A stretch of 64,000 bases of DNA from Megalonaias nervosa (lineage: Eukaryota > Mollusca > Bivalvia > Unionida > Unionidae). Below, piece after piece: positions 1-60,869 of the stretch. A program made the position numbers and the translations under genes. A model generated the notes under the pieces. That model saw nothing but the letters and a program-made list of their open reading frames with translations. It did no database searches and was not told the DNA's origin. Position 1 is the first letter of the stretch. Each line of letters begins with the position of its first letter. The stretch covers positions 113,377-177,376 of the forward strand of contig JAECUM010000801.1 in assembly GCA_016617855.1 (NCBI GenBank), given 5' to 3'.

Positions 1-254
1 TCTATTCACTTATGCATTCCAGTGCTGCAGAATGATTCCACAAGTGGTCTACTCTCTGACCCCAGTGATTGTGGTTCAGTGATCTACTCTACCTTTTGGT
101 AGACACCAGGGCATTATTTCAGGGGAGAGACTTGCTGTTGCAGCACAGGGGGTCAGTCCTACAAAGCATCTCAGATTCTCCACCTTCACACTTGGTTCAT
201 CTCAAGTGATCAATCTGCCAGGACAAGTTTTCAAGTAAAGCTGCCAACTGCATC

Positions 255-1095
255 ATCCAAGCTAAGAGACGGTCCATGTTCAAGGTCTACAATGCAAAAT
301 GGAAAATCTTCAGTGATTGATGCAGTCGGAAATGCATTGTTCCTAACTGATCCTCTCCAAGTGCAGTGGCAGACTTTCTTCTCTTCTTGTTTAAAGAGAA
401 AGTGCAGTCTTTATTAACAGTCTCAAGTTCTCCAAGAGAATATGACCTTTGGGTTCATCCTCATTTCTCCAATCTTGTCAAATATTTTGGCCTGTATCGT
501 GCCCATTAATGCCAAGATGGTATCTTCCATTTGTTTTATGGGGTTTGGTGAAGCCCCTTTATGAACTATTGAGTGAAGCTTCTTTAGAGAAATCTGCACT
601 TAAACTACCTTTGTGCTGTCCTTGAGGAGTGAGCTTCAGGCTTTATCTATGACAATGGTTTGTTTAAAGTTCAGTGATAATTAGAAGTTTTTGTCTCTCC
701 TATGAAAACCTGCGATTCTGGCAAAGAACCAGCTGCCTTTGGCAGCTCCACTTCCTTCGTATCTGTTGTGGGGATGATCAAGATAGATTTGTATACCCTT
801 TTTGGACTTTACACTTCTTTTTGGCTGTTTCGAACAGGAGAAGAAAATGTAGGAAGCATCTTTTCCTATATATTAAGGACTGATATTTTAGTATCAACCA
901 TTTTGTTTGTGAGAATTAAAGCCCATGAAGTTAGGACCATAGGTACTTCATGAGCCTATCCAACTCACTTGCTATTAGAGAATGTAATGAGAGTCCCATT
1001 TTAATGATCATGTACTAATTCCATGGCCCAATATTTATGACAAAAAAAGTGGAACAAACTGCTGCCAACTTATAGTAGTGGACACCTGTACCATG
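255..1095 (+). pseudogene. Decayed DIRS-type tyrosine recombinase fragment
   Basis: One plus-strand frame from about 258 reads RRSMFKVYNAKWKIFSD, then after two stops SAVADFLLFLFKEKVQSLL. This is the pattern of the N-terminal core-binding part of DIRS-element tyrosine recombinases. Further on, pieces such as SELQALSM (about 630) and a basic stretch NRRRKCRKHLFL (about 830-870) match the order of later parts of such recombinases. Several stops and frame changes separate the pieces, so it is a dead copy. No terminal repeats were found, and the element probably continues left of the window. It lies in the opposite orientation to the DIRS copy at 13.8-19.1 kb. Recognition is by motif memory only. 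Confidence 0.5.
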
Positions 1096-1099
1096 AGGG

Positions 1100-4000
1100 T
1101 AGGTATATCAGATTTTTTACCAGTTTTTTATGACGTCAGCCTCCCTATGAACTGGCAAATTCAGCAGACAATAGTGGCAGGTACTGTATTGCTGCATTAA
1201 AAATGTAGCTTGGGGTGGAGTGGGGTAAAGATAATTTTAATAATGTACTACTCACATGCCAATATTTGTAAGATTTCCTCCTCACACCCCATATGTAATC
1301 TTAGTCCAAGATATCGTGAGAGTCAGACTGGATGTGTGCTGTTTCTGTTCGACACTTTCTAGAATGTTCAGTCAATGGCAGGACAAAATTTTATATCGTG
1401 AACAAGGGTAGTTCTTTACTGGAAAAGATAACAAGGCAATAGTGAAAGTTAGCCCCCTGCCCCCTCCCCATTTTTTAACACCATGTCTGAGGTGTAAGTC
1501 TTGATCCACTGCATTTGGCTGCAATGTAAATTTCGGCTTTAGGGTTATTTCTTTTGTAAGAAAGCTCATAATAGGTGGATATATAAGGGAATAGAGGAGT
1601 GTGTGTTTTTAAGAATGGATGTACTTCTGAAAAAATATTTTATTTTGGAATGCATTATAAACTGTACATGAACATATACAATTCTTAGTAAAAACAAACA
1701 GATAATATATAAAGTAAAAAAGATTGTGATGCAGAATACAGTAAGAAAATACACACCAGCCTATAGTTTTTAACGATTTGGTTAAAATGGACACTTAATA
1801 ATTGTCAGAATGTTAAATACTTCCAACATTTCATATTCAGGAATTGTTCCTTGTGATCTGTCTTTCACACAATAGCTCTGACACCTAATGTTGTGAAGTA
1901 ACAGCCTATCATATTATTACTATTATTTGTAATGACCTTTACTTCTAGATTCTATCTCATTTTCTTACAATATTATATGTAGCTGAATGTTTCCAAGGAA
2001 GGGACATCACTCTTGATAAAAAAAAAAAGTAGCTTAACACTATAATGTCATTAAAAAATACAGCCACTGGATTGTATTCTTTTCTATAAAATGTACAAGG
2101 TAACTAAAAAGTATTGATTTTTCTTTTACAAAAAAATATTCTTACATGACAATTCCTCTTTAAAGATGGAATATTTAATAGATGTACCCAGTCGAACTGA
2201 TTGGAATGCAAACAATCTAAAATGGAAAGATATTTGTAGGTTACTATTGTAACAATTTTGTTAGTTTAGACTGGACAACAATAATGTTGGGTAAGATGGA
2301 ATAATATAAAAAGATGATTAATGCTTAATGAATTTAAATATAGAATTCTACAAAACATTTGTGTCTGTCGATGTGTAGAAACTTTAAATAATAGATACAA
2401 AGAGGACAAGATAACATTGCATAGTATCAAATCACCCAGAAGAAAGTGTTACACTGTTTAGTAATGGTGTCACTTTTTAGAATTTGATTACACATACCTT
2501 TAAATGACAATTTTTTACTTTATTTGGATTCTCCTATATATCCTTATGCCTTTGGAAGGTTGTTATTTACAAGCCCCAACAAACATACAGCAAAACTAAT
2601 GTATACGGACATTTTCAGATGAGGTCATCCCAATGGTGTGATCCAGTACAAACCGGACTGAATGTCACACTGTGTACAAAGAAAATGATGCATGCTGAAA
2701 ATATAAAATAGTACTGCTCTATATTGTAACAATTAGACCCAATGTGCTCTTTTCTTGACCCAGTTTAGTACTTGACAAACATCGTAAACATCCATAGCGA
2801 TCAATAACTTTCATTTAAAATTTCTTGACAGATAAGGTACAGAGCATTCAAAAATTAGGATTGAATAGACTTTGGTTAACCTATATTATTAGTAAATTTT
2901 AAAACAATTTATATTTGAGTAAATGGGCCTACATGACCACATCGACATCCACTATACAGGCTCTCAAAATATGCACTTGGTTCTGAACTATATAAAGTCA
3001 GATCTGCCATCACAAAATACAACAGCAGACTCGGTTCTACACTGGGAGAAATAAGTATAATCACAAATACGATTTGTGGATTCAAGAATGTAAGAATCTG
3101 AAAATAAGGCATGCAAATTTAGTTATACAAACCACTGTTTGAATTTAATCTGATAGGATCGTTGTAAACTAAGAGGAAAAACAAGTAATTGATTGGTATT
3201 TAATGGAAGAAAATTAACACAAATGATCTGACAATGTAACCATGGTAATTGATTGGTATATAATGGAAGATAAGTACACAAATGATCTGACAATGTAGCC
3301 ATGGTAAACTGTCCTGCTATGAGAAATGACATGGCAGCCAAACCTTACCAGATCTGTCTGGGTAATTTTATGGAATTTATTTCCAATATAATAGTAATGA
3401 AAAAGAGAGGAAACTTCTGTGCCTAAAGTGTTGGGGAGTCACTTTGCAATCAGTAAACTGCTGGTTTGAGGTTGGCTGCCATGATGTCTCTTGGCAACAC
3501 TCACATTTCTTAATGTCACTGAACATCCATTAATCTATCAAAAATGAACATGATTAGGAATGCTCTCTATGGACTTCAAATATGATCAAAGTAAAGCAAA
3601 TTATTTCACTTGATGAAAACTGGCCCTATCACCAGAAATCTTTCCCAAACTAAGATATGCACAGTATCTTTTTTACTGCTTGCTTTGCTGCAAAATGTTT
3701 TCACAAAACATACAACACATGTAATGAATTTAAATACAGTCCATTATACCTCAACTCTCTTTGCTAAGAGTTTTGTTTTATTTAGGAGGCAAATCAAAGA
3801 CTGCCAGTTTTGAAATTTTAAAACTAATTATTTTTCATTCGCTCGACACAATCTACCTGCAACAAAAATGTCCAAACTTGTCACAAGTATCATGAAAAAT
3901 GTTATTTAAAATCTCAACTTGAGGGATAGACATCTAGAAACAGAGTGATATCAGCTAACTAAAAAAAAAAAAAAAACAGAAAATTTTTATAATTGGACTC

Positions 4001-4650
4001 GCACTGTTAAATGAGGTTGGGGCAGATGTTTATTATTTACACGTAAATAATTGTCCATCATGACAATGTTACAACTCTGTATAATCTGTCGTTGTAGTGA
4101 AAGGATTTATAGACGTAATGTATCTTGTATACAAAAACTTTTAAACTGAAATAAAATACATCAGATCCAATAATAATAATAACCAACTCGTGCAGTAGTT
4201 TGAGATGTGCAGAATTTATGCACAAAAAGTTCAAATGTAAAAGAAAAAGTAACTCGTCCATGCAATTAATACAAATCGTTGTAATATTCCTAGTTTAAAC
4301 TAACAAGTTTAACATGCCCAGTGTCAAACATCATCATACACCACATTATTCATACCGTTTTGGCATGACTTTATACAACACATTTCCTCAAAACATTCAG
4401 AATAGCAAATATCAATAAAAACAATTAAAACATTAAAAGTCATATCAAACTAAAATATTAAAATTATTAACATGATATTATAAAAAAATTATAACATGAG
4501 GGCTATATACAAACCGTAAGATTACACATAAAACAGGAGGAATGTTCAACACACAAACAACAAAACTGTTCGAGCTTTGTGTAGATCAATGAACGTGTCC
4601 CATAACAATGACTTTTCTTTGTTATCTAAAGGGGCCTTGCCCACCAAAAT
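1100..4650. other. AT-rich DNA with no recognisable gene
   Basis: Only short open frames of low-complexity composition are present, with no recognisable domain and no splice-bounded exon that I can support. There is a local duplication of about 60 bp at 3185-3310 (two copies of a unit containing 'aatgatctgacaatgta') and an A-run at 3961-3976. The region could be intergenic or untranslated sequence of a neighbouring gene; the sequence does not decide. Confidence 0.5.
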
Positions 4651-4654
4651 TACC

Positions 4655-4857
4655 AACTATACTTGCTAATGAGTCCAAATGCAAACAACATAGTCCTGAT
4701 CTCCCATCACATAATGTGCCAAAAGACCAGGGTCTATGCTTTTTTTTTTTTCTACTGATTAATCCTAACAAACTGCACAGACCCTGATTTGCTGATGAAT
4801 TATACAGTGGCAGATCTGGGTCTGTGCAATTTGCAGTTGGACCCAAGTTACAAACTT
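4655..4857. mobile_element. Double-hairpin MITE, copy 1
   Basis: This is a member of a dispersed family with two consecutive palindromes. Each palindrome has arms of the type 'agaccctgatctgc' and 'gcagatctgggtct' around a 'cattatgcaatg'-like loop. A spacer reading 'actgattaatcctaacaaac' separates them, and outer inverted ends carry 'ccaactgcaaac'. Here the first palindrome is at 4688-4738 and the second at 4776-4825. An A/T homopolymer of about 12 bp sits in the spacer. No coding capacity. Confidence 0.75.
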
Positions 4858-5122
4858 ACAAGTAGTGCATACAGTACCCAAGATGTCTCTACCAATGTGT
4901 ACATATTTTTTAGTAAACAAAACATGGAATGGTCAATAAAATGTAAATGGCAAGAATTCTGCTTTTGTAACAAATTTTGACTGAATATATACACAACTAC
5001 AACTGATAAATTGTCACCTACTGATGGCATGAAATGATTGGAAAATAAGGAACCAAATAACCCCTCAACAAGCACCCTAAGAATGGAATTCATCTACATA
5101 CATGTACCATACATGTACATAA

Positions 5123-5187
<65 letters not shown>

Positions 5188-7690
5188 TTGAACCACTGAC
5201 TAACACTGACAACTAATGAACTGAAGCCTTTTTTTGTTTTTTTCTTTTAAAGTCTGTTCCTGAACTAAAAGTAAGGAGTTGGGGAGGCTGGAAGGCACTT
5301 CATTTAATCAAATGGTGGTGAGAGGAAATTGAGGCTACTCTAGACGTTATAATCGGAGCAGACCAATTAAAATCTGAGGGGTGGTGAGGTGCCTTTCAAC
5401 CACCTGAATATCCATTTTTTTCTGAAACAGCTTAAATGTAAATGATAAATAAAAAGATTACTATCTGGACATTATGTTAGATTTTGGTGGAAGACCTCAA
5501 ATCTTAGATTTTGGTGGAGGACCTCAAAGCTTATATGTTGGTGGAGGACCTAAAAAAGCTTAGATTTGGCGGAAGACCTCAAAGCTTCTTTTCTCAATCT
5601 TTTTTGGGATGATTTGGTTCTATTTTAAATTTCTGGTCTTTGATTTTCATCTCAAAATTAAAACACAAAAGCAGCATGAAGGCTATGTGAATTTAACTTT
5701 ATTTACCCGAGTGTGAGTAAAAAACCTGACATGTATAGCTGAACTACAGGACCTGGCAACTTGGCTTTTTTTCTGAATTTATTACAATATAGTCGACTTT
5801 TAAAAAAATGTTACTTTTTATATAAAAATAAAATCTACATGCTGGATATAAATAAATATCTCATCAATCCCCAATTATACTGGACTAAGCCCTTTATACC
5901 ATTTATACATAATCGGGGACAATTTTACCTGGTTTGAGAAATTTTAACTTTTTACACATTAGTCATATTCAAACGGCAGAATTGCATGTGATGTTTGAGT
6001 TGGGTCTTTTCTTGTTAAAAGACTTTTGTTTGTTTTTGGTCCTTATCTTTTGAAAATCATCAGAAAAAAACAACCATACACATTTTGCTGTGCATATATA
6101 TTTGCCACATCAATCTGAAAATTATTTCAAAAACCCTGATAAAAATATTCTCATGCTGCAATGGCTTTCGCACAGCAAACTAAATGATTTGTGTACAACT
6201 CTAATGTTTACATGGGTCAAAATTGACCTTTACTGGAACAAAGTGGGCCATACTAAGAAAGATTTGTGTCTATAATAAATGCATAAATACACATGCACAA
6301 AGTACAGGTGCAGCCTACATGCCACATAAAATGTGTCACATGGCCATATGCTGTGCACCCCCGTTCTAATATAAATCAAACCACCAGTTCATGTTGAGCT
6401 ATGGCTTAAGGGGAATCAATTATAAACAATTTTCTAAATGTGTTTCAGCACTAGCCCACCAAGGATGATTATCCAAAATAGCCTGAATTAACTACATCCC
6501 ACAGATATATCCAACACCTGAACTCCTCGATGTAAAAGCTGATTTAAAGGTAAACAATAATGGACATATCTGTAGCAGCAAACAGCCATTTAATACAATG
6601 AGGCCATGTCTATAGCAGCAAACAGCCATTTAATACAATGAGGCCATGACTAAGGTTGCAACATTTATACATATAAATGACTTAGTTTAGTTTACTGCCC
6701 GCAAATGTCTACAAAATTAGTAAACATGTCAAAAAGATTCATGTGGCCATCAACGATGCAGGAACTACCTGTTCCAACAAAATTATGTATTTCTATAGCT
6801 CTTTTCTATAAGAGTTCTAACAGGAATTTTGTTTTGCATTTTTTCTTAACACATATACAATTTTACAGTGAATGCAGAATCATTCGGAAGAAACTGAAGT
6901 TTACTTGAATCCTTTGTAATACACATTACACATCAGTACACATCAGGTTGATTTACTGATAATGCTGATAAAAAAAATTTTTAACTCGATGTTTACCTTC
7001 TGACATGTTTCTTAACTAAACCTTTCATTAGAAACATTTTTAAAAAAAACCCATCCTTTAAAGTTTGTAAGCCACTGCATAGTTTTTCAATAGATCCTAA
7101 AAAATCATCATTTCATTTTCATATCCCACAAGTACAACCAGCTGCATTGTCAATTTTATCATCAATGTACATATATGTTGTCTGTGGAAACATCATAACA
7201 ATCCAAGGATATTCAACTAAAACTATCAGATATATTTAACAAAGACATGTCTTACAAACTGAATCCTGTCAAAATAAGAGGTAAAAGATGTACATCAAAT
7301 GAAACAGTCCAAGGTTGAGCAAGGTGTGGCATGCACAATATAACAGCTGTCAGATGTTCAGTATGCCTAATGGATAGATAGGGGTAATGCTCATGCTAAT
7401 CGTTTTGAGTAAATGACATTGTTTTAGTCATTGTAAACTATGTATAGGTTTCAACATTCTAACAAAAACTGCAGCCTTGGTCAGGACACCATAACAAAAA
7501 AGCCAGACTAAAACTTTTACCAAAACCATATAACTGTTTTTTTATTCAACTTGTCACTCCTCTGAAATGTTTTGAGAAAAGTCATAGTACAATAACTATA
7601 TCCCTAGTACTTCAAATCCAGGGGTTTTTTTTGGCACCTTCTAAAATCTATATTAGTTTTAAACAATTTGACTGAAAAAAAAAAGAAAAA
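4858..7690. other. AT-rich non-coding stretch with small repeats
   Basis: No gene seen. It contains a (CATA)n/(TA)n microsatellite at about 5103-5184. There are four degenerate copies of a 30 bp unit containing 'ttagattttggtggaggacc' at 5480-5590, and a 40 bp unit present twice at 6568-6648 (contains 'tagcagcaaacagccattta'). Everything else is unremarkable AT-rich DNA. Confidence 0.6.
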
Positions 7691-7693
7691 CCT

Positions 7694-8413
7694 GTCATCT
7701 CTTTGACTGTCTTAGTGATTGTAATTTTAAATTTTGCTAGTATTTAAAAACATTTTTGTTTTATAACTTTTCCCCAGTAAGAGCTGTTTAAAATCTTTGC
7801 ATCTGTTTATTATAAAATGTTCTGTTTCAAACTTGAGATCAGTTTATATTCTATGGTCAGTTTCACACTCGAGGTCATCTCTTTGACTGTCTTAGCGATT
7901 GTAATTTTAAATTTTGCGAGTATTTACAAATATTTTTGTTTTATAACTTTTCCCCAGTAAGAGCTGTTTAAAATCTTTGCATCTGTTTATTATAAAATGT
8001 TTTGTTTCAAACCTGAGATCAGTTTATATTCTATGGTCAGTTTCACACTCGAGGTCATCTCTTTGACTATCTTAGTGATTGTAATTTTAAATTTTGCTAG
8101 TATTTACAAATAGTTTTGTTTTATAACTTTTCCCCAGTAAGAGCTGTTTAAAATCTTTGCATCTGTTTATTATAAAATGTTCTGTTTCAAACTTGAGATA
8201 GTTTATATTCTATGGTCAGTTTCACACTCGAGGTCATCTCTTTGACTGTCTTAGTGATTGTAATTTTAAATTTTGCTAGTATTTACAAATATTTTTGCTT
8301 TATAACTTTTCCCCAGTAAGAGCTGTTTAAAATCTTTGCATCTGTTTATTATAATATGTTCTGTTTCAAACCTGAGATCAGTTTATATTCTATGGTCAGT
8401 TTCACACTTGAGG
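7694..8413. repeat. Four tandem copies of a 180 bp satellite-like unit
   Basis: Units begin at 7694, 7874, 8054 and 8233, each with 'gtcatctctttgact', giving periods of 180, 180 and 179 bp. The copies differ at only a few positions each. The right edge at about 8413 runs into shorter degenerate units that repeat 'ggtcataggttgatatccta' and 'tgttctgtttca' to about 8660, which look like partial copies of the last 35-45 bp of the unit. The satellite-like unit length and high identity suggest recent amplification. No coding capacity. Confidence 0.9.
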
Positions 8414-8665
8414 TCATAGGCTGATATCCTATGTTCTGTTTCACACTTGTGGTCATAGGTTGATTTCCTATGTTCTGTTTCATACTCGAGATCTTAAAAT
8501 TATCCTATTGTCTGTTTCAAACTTCAGGTCATAGTAATTATCATGTGGTCTGTTTCAAACCTGAGGTCAAAGGTTGATATCCTATGGTATGTTTCAAACT
8601 TGAGCTCACAAGTTGGTATCTTATGATTTATTTCATACTTGTGGTCATAGGTTGATATTCCCATA
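8414..8665. repeat. Degenerate short tandem units next to the 180 bp array
   Basis: About six units of 35-45 bp repeat a phrase like 'ctatgttctgtttcacactt' with 'gaggtcatag'. They resemble the end of the 180 bp unit and probably derive from it. Confidence 0.7.
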
Positions 8666-8787
8666 ATTATGATAGCATCAACTCCATTTAAGATCAGGGA
8701 TTTGAATGTGATCTTTGACAGACAAGAGCTTATTGGATCACTGTGTCTCTCAAAGTCATATGCTGAACACTAGACAACTTTCAAAAG

Positions 8788-8935
8788 TTTTCAGAGGATA
8801 ATGTGCCCGACTCAAAACGAGAAGGGTGTGGATTCCATGCTGTATCTCGGAACAAGATACTTGACTCAAATTGCATAGCACAATATAACCTGCCGTGTGA
8901 TGATGTACTGTTAAACATCAATTGGTCAACAAAAA
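8788..8935 (+). mobile_element. Possible tRNA-derived SINE (third type)
   Basis: A segment reading 'taatgtgcccgactcaaaac' followed about 15 bp later by 'gtggattccatgc' resembles the A-box side, anticodon arm and B-box of a decayed tRNA-like promoter. The 3' part ends in 'tgttaaacatcaattg' and an A-rich tail, as in many invertebrate SINEs. Only one copy is seen here, so family membership cannot be shown from this window. Confidence 0.4.
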
Positions 8936-9688
8936 AAAGACTCGATAAATCTTGACAATGACAAGAATTAACAGGATATCACCACTGCACAAAAAGAGAT
9001 ACCTACTTCTCGCAATCAGCCAATGCAGACAATACAAAACTGATATGATAAAAGAAAAAATAAAGATTAAACATTACCAGACTGAAATATAATGGAATGT
9101 GTTGCTTTGTTGGAAATACCAGAAAAAGAATAAGAATATATATTACAACAAATAATTAAAATTCCATAAGTCCAAAAATATTCTATAAAATCAGACAGAT
9201 TAAAATATTAACTAGAAATGTCGTACCTCTAAATAACAAGGATACAAAACTGAACATGACTTCTGAAAACATGCTAGGTAAATTATAACTGGAAGGAAGT
9301 CTGGTTCATAAAGCAAACTCTTAGCAACAAACTAAGCAAAAAACATGAGTTAAAAGTATAGAATATAGAGACAAAGTTTCAAAATACATATAAATATCTG
9401 AAGTTATTTTTACTGCTGTCATTCACACATTCATGTGTGACTAATTACTGATAAATATGTTAAGACATTGTGTAAATATCAAGTTACATGTGTGACAGGC
9501 ACTTTTATGATTCAGAATTGTAAACTATCCCATAAAACTGATACAAAAGAATTCCATGGATTAATATATCTGTACAAACCATTAATATTTTGTGTCTTTG
9601 TCATCTACATTACTTGTTCTATGCACATTACACATTTCAGTTTCGTTCTCTTCCTAAATCACCCAAATGCTGAATTTCCATTCTCTGA

Positions 9689-9916
9689 AGGGGGCCTCAA
9701 GTAACATAATGGTCTGAGAAGGGGGCCTCAAGTGACAGAGTGGTCTGAGATGCTCACCTTTACAGATCACTCATACATATCACCTCTGTAAGCACAAGTT
9801 CAAGTCCCCCCTCAACCATCATGGGTAAGTGAGAAACCTTGCTAGCTTCGAATGAGTCGGTGGTTACTCCTGGGTCTTTCCTCTACTAAATACACTGGCA
9901 GCAATGTATAGCTTAC
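9689..9916 (+). mobile_element. tRNA-derived SINE (family S1), diverged
   Basis: The head 'gggggcctcaagtgacagag' is followed by a B-box-like 'gttcaagtcccc', then body phrases 'gagaaaccttgctagc', 'gagtcggtggtta' and 'ggcagcaatgtatagc' that match the younger S1 copies at 36, 42-43 and 49 kb. The first ~30 bp is present twice (9689 and 9720), indicating a partial 5' duplication. The CAA tail is missing. It is one of the older copies. Confidence 0.75.
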
Positions 9917-10456
9917 CAAGCTTCAATAGACTTTCTTCAGAATAGACTAAACAGACATACATCCATGTGACACAGAAGCCCCAGCCAATACAATACAAGA
10001 AACCAATATCCACGGGCAGTTTTACGTCAAACAAGGACCATAACTCTACCAAAATTGGCTGAAAAAAGGTGAAAATCGAACTTTATATCTTCCTAATAAC
10101 GAACATAGTACCAAATTTCAATCCATAAAATCCTTCAAAAGTGATTATATAGAAACAAGATTACTGATGCACGGAACATATGTAAGGGTTAAAAGTACAA
10201 CTATATTCCCGGCAACAGATTATATGACACGTGCGTAAAAAGTATCGTGAGAGTTATACCACTTGATTTATCTAATGCTTGACAGTAGGACACTGATTTT
10301 GAACCAAACCAATTATGTGATGTCATTATGTTTTCCCCAGGATTCTAAGTCACTCTGGAAACCATTCATTATAAACTAGATCAACAGATATCTTCTGCTG
10401 ACTGTGAACATACAATCACACCTCCCTACACCAAAACCATTAATTATAAACTAGAT

Positions 10457-10644
10457 CAGGGGTCGGCAACCTATGGCACACGTGCCACAAGGTGACACGT
10501 CAAGAGGTTTTGTGTGGCACCTGAAGGGCAGTCAGAATTCTCGATTTTAACAGCATTACCCTCTTACTGGTGGCACGTACTCATTCATTTTGTAATTAAT
10601 CTGGAAAAAAGTGGCATGCTATGTAGCATGAACTAAGTGGCATG
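10457..10644. mobile_element. Non-autonomous hAT-like element fragment
   Basis: It begins with the characteristic hAT-type end 'caggggtcggcaacctatgg' and is flanked by an 8 bp duplication, 'aactagat', at 10449-10456 and 10645-10652. The 3' end does not preserve a matching inverted repeat, so this copy is decayed or truncated. The host sequence around it (containing 'agatcaacagat' and 'acctccctacacca') is itself present on both sides (10370-10440 and 10645-10705). Confidence 0.65.
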
Positions 10645-10817
10645 AACTAGATCAACAGATACCTTCTGTTGTCTTTGAAGATTATACAATGAAACCTCCC
10701 TACACCATCCCAATTTAAATCCAGCCGTCTCTGAAGAGTAGCAAGATTTTGATTCCAATAAACCTGCTACTATTCAAACTTCATAAATCCGACTGACCTA
10801 TTTTTAAGTAGGTTTAA

Positions 10818-10876
10818 AGGTATATATTCAAATGTGGATGTATATATTCAAATGTGGATGTATATATTCAATGACT
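10818..10876. repeat. 20 bp unit in about three tandem copies
   Basis: The unit 'tatatattcaaatgtggatg' is repeated without interruption; the third copy is partial. Confidence 0.8.
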
Positions 10877-11336
10877 AGCATATACATACACGCAACTTGT
10901 CCAAATTACAAATGATCAGAAAAATAAAAAGTAAAAGTTTACATAGTTCAATATGTAACATATAAAATACATTCTTATGAAAGACATAAACAAATGAACA
11001 AAACAAAGTTCCTTCCTCAAAAGCAGAGCTTTCTTTGTAATATATGATCCTTGATCACAGTATTTTACAAAGGATCATATACTTTCAAAAAAAAGTGTAC
11101 TTAATAAAAAGAAGAAAATCTGGAATTGTTTTGCTTGTTTTTTAAACAAGGTAATTCGGAATGTGTTTGATATTAGTGCTAATGAAGAGGAACCAAATTA
11201 AATTAGATTATGATTTTCTGAAAATGATTTATGAATGTTTCAAGTTTTTACACCTTTGATTTTAACATTTTCAAAGTATTGCAACCCCAATGCGTTTATT
11301 AGATCAATGATAGACCTTTTCAGAAAATGTACTTGT

Positions 11337-11895
11337 ATTGGTCATAAATCACCAGTTCAGACATGTAACTGAATGGATCACTGATCACCAGTTCAGACAT
11401 GTACTAAAACTGGTCACTGATCACCAGTTCAGACATGTGCTTGTATTGGTCATTGATCACCAGTTCAGACATGTACTGGTACTGGTCATGAATCACCAGT
11501 TCAGACAAGTACTTGAATGGATCATTGATCATCATTCAGAAATGTACTAAAATTGGTCACTGATCATATGTTCAGACATGTATTGGTCATTGATCACCAT
11601 TTCAGACATGTACTAAAACTGGTCACTGATCACCAGTTCAGATTTGTACTTGTATTGGTCATTGATTACCAGTTCAGACATGTACTAAAATTGATCACCA
11701 ATCACCAGTTCAGATATGTACTTGTATTGGTAACTGATCACCAGTTCAGACTTGTACTAATAATGGTCACTGATCACCAGTTCAGACATGAATTTGTATT
11801 AGTCATTGATCACCATTTCAGATATGTACTAATATTGATCACTGATCACCAGTCAGACATGTAATTGTATTGGTCAATGATAACCACTTCAGACA
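11337..11895. repeat. Minisatellite, ~36 bp unit
   Basis: About fifteen tandem units share 'gatcaccagttcagacatgt' followed by a variable 'acttgtattggtcatt' portion. Because the unit length is close to a multiple of three it leaves open plus-strand frames rich in DHQFRHVL-type repeats, which I treat as an artefact of the repeat. Confidence 0.9.
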
Positions 11896-12420
11896 TCTGG
11901 AGTTTGGTAAGATAACTTGATGACAGTAATAATTCCTAAATTCAGGGACAAAGACAAATGATCCAAGCAAACAAATGACATTTTTCACAACAAATACAGA
12001 AAATATCTCCAAATGATTCAAATTAACGACTGATCCATTGTGATGAACTAATCATAAATCTTTAAATTTAAACAATTTCCGAACACTATTTGATATCACT
12101 GGAAGATCTTCATTTTATTGACACTTTGAGAACAGCATGACTTATCTCCCTTGTTCTTGGTCTTGTTTTTCAACTTGTTGCTGGATTCACTTGCCCCTGA
12201 TGACCTGAAGACATTTTTGCCCTGTAAACTTCTACATTTTTTACATAAAATTCTTGCACTGAAACCTTTGACCTTTCCTCTTAGTCACTATTCATTATAC
12301 TAGAATCAAGATGAGAAGCCTTTCTCAACTCTAAGAAAACAAACTGATTTTGAAAATAAAGAAACATGCTATAGCAAGCACCTTCACAGAATGAATACCT
12401 GATTATATAGGACATACGTC

Positions 12421-12426
12421 TTTATT
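12421..12426 (-). promoter_or_regulatory. Candidate poly(A) signal of the PI3K gene
   Basis: An AATAAA hexamer on the minus strand (TTTATT here) lies about 330 bp beyond the stop codon at 12757. A second candidate is at 12114-12119. The choice between them cannot be made without transcript data, and in AT-rich DNA such hexamers occur by chance. Confidence 0.3.
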
Positions 12427-12550
12427 TTGCATATTTTTACCTATATATAAAAGACGCCTGCCTGTGAAAGACAAAAGTTTTTGATCTCCTAATTGTCATT
12501 GTAAGCATGTATCATTGTACAAAAGAATGCTGCCAGTGCACTTGATATTC

Positions 12551-12720
12551 CCATCCAAGTAATATCCAACTGTAAACAATATAGACCCACATCTGCCATT
12601 GCACATGGGTCTATGCACTTTGTTAGGACTAGTAATAATTGAAACACAGACCCTGCTATGCCAATGCATCATGCAATTACAAATCATTGTTTTTGTATGC
12701 AGCTGGGTCCAACTGTAAAA
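12551..12720. mobile_element. Double-hairpin MITE, copy 2, in the probable 3' UTR
   Basis: It shares with the family 'tccaactgtaaacaatatag', a first palindrome with 'acatctgccattgcacatgg', the spacer 'tgttaggactagtaat', a second palindrome and the closing 'gggtccaactg'. If the poly(A) signal at 12421 is used, this inverted-repeat element would be transcribed in the 3' UTR of the kinase mRNA. Confidence 0.75.
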
Positions 12721-12756
12721 TATTTACTGTACTCCATGGGAATCTCTCCTTTGCTA

Positions 12757-60869
<48,113 letters not shown>

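Noticed and set aside
11338..11864. Plus-strand frames with DHQFRHVL repeats
   Set aside because: Translation of a 36 bp minisatellite.
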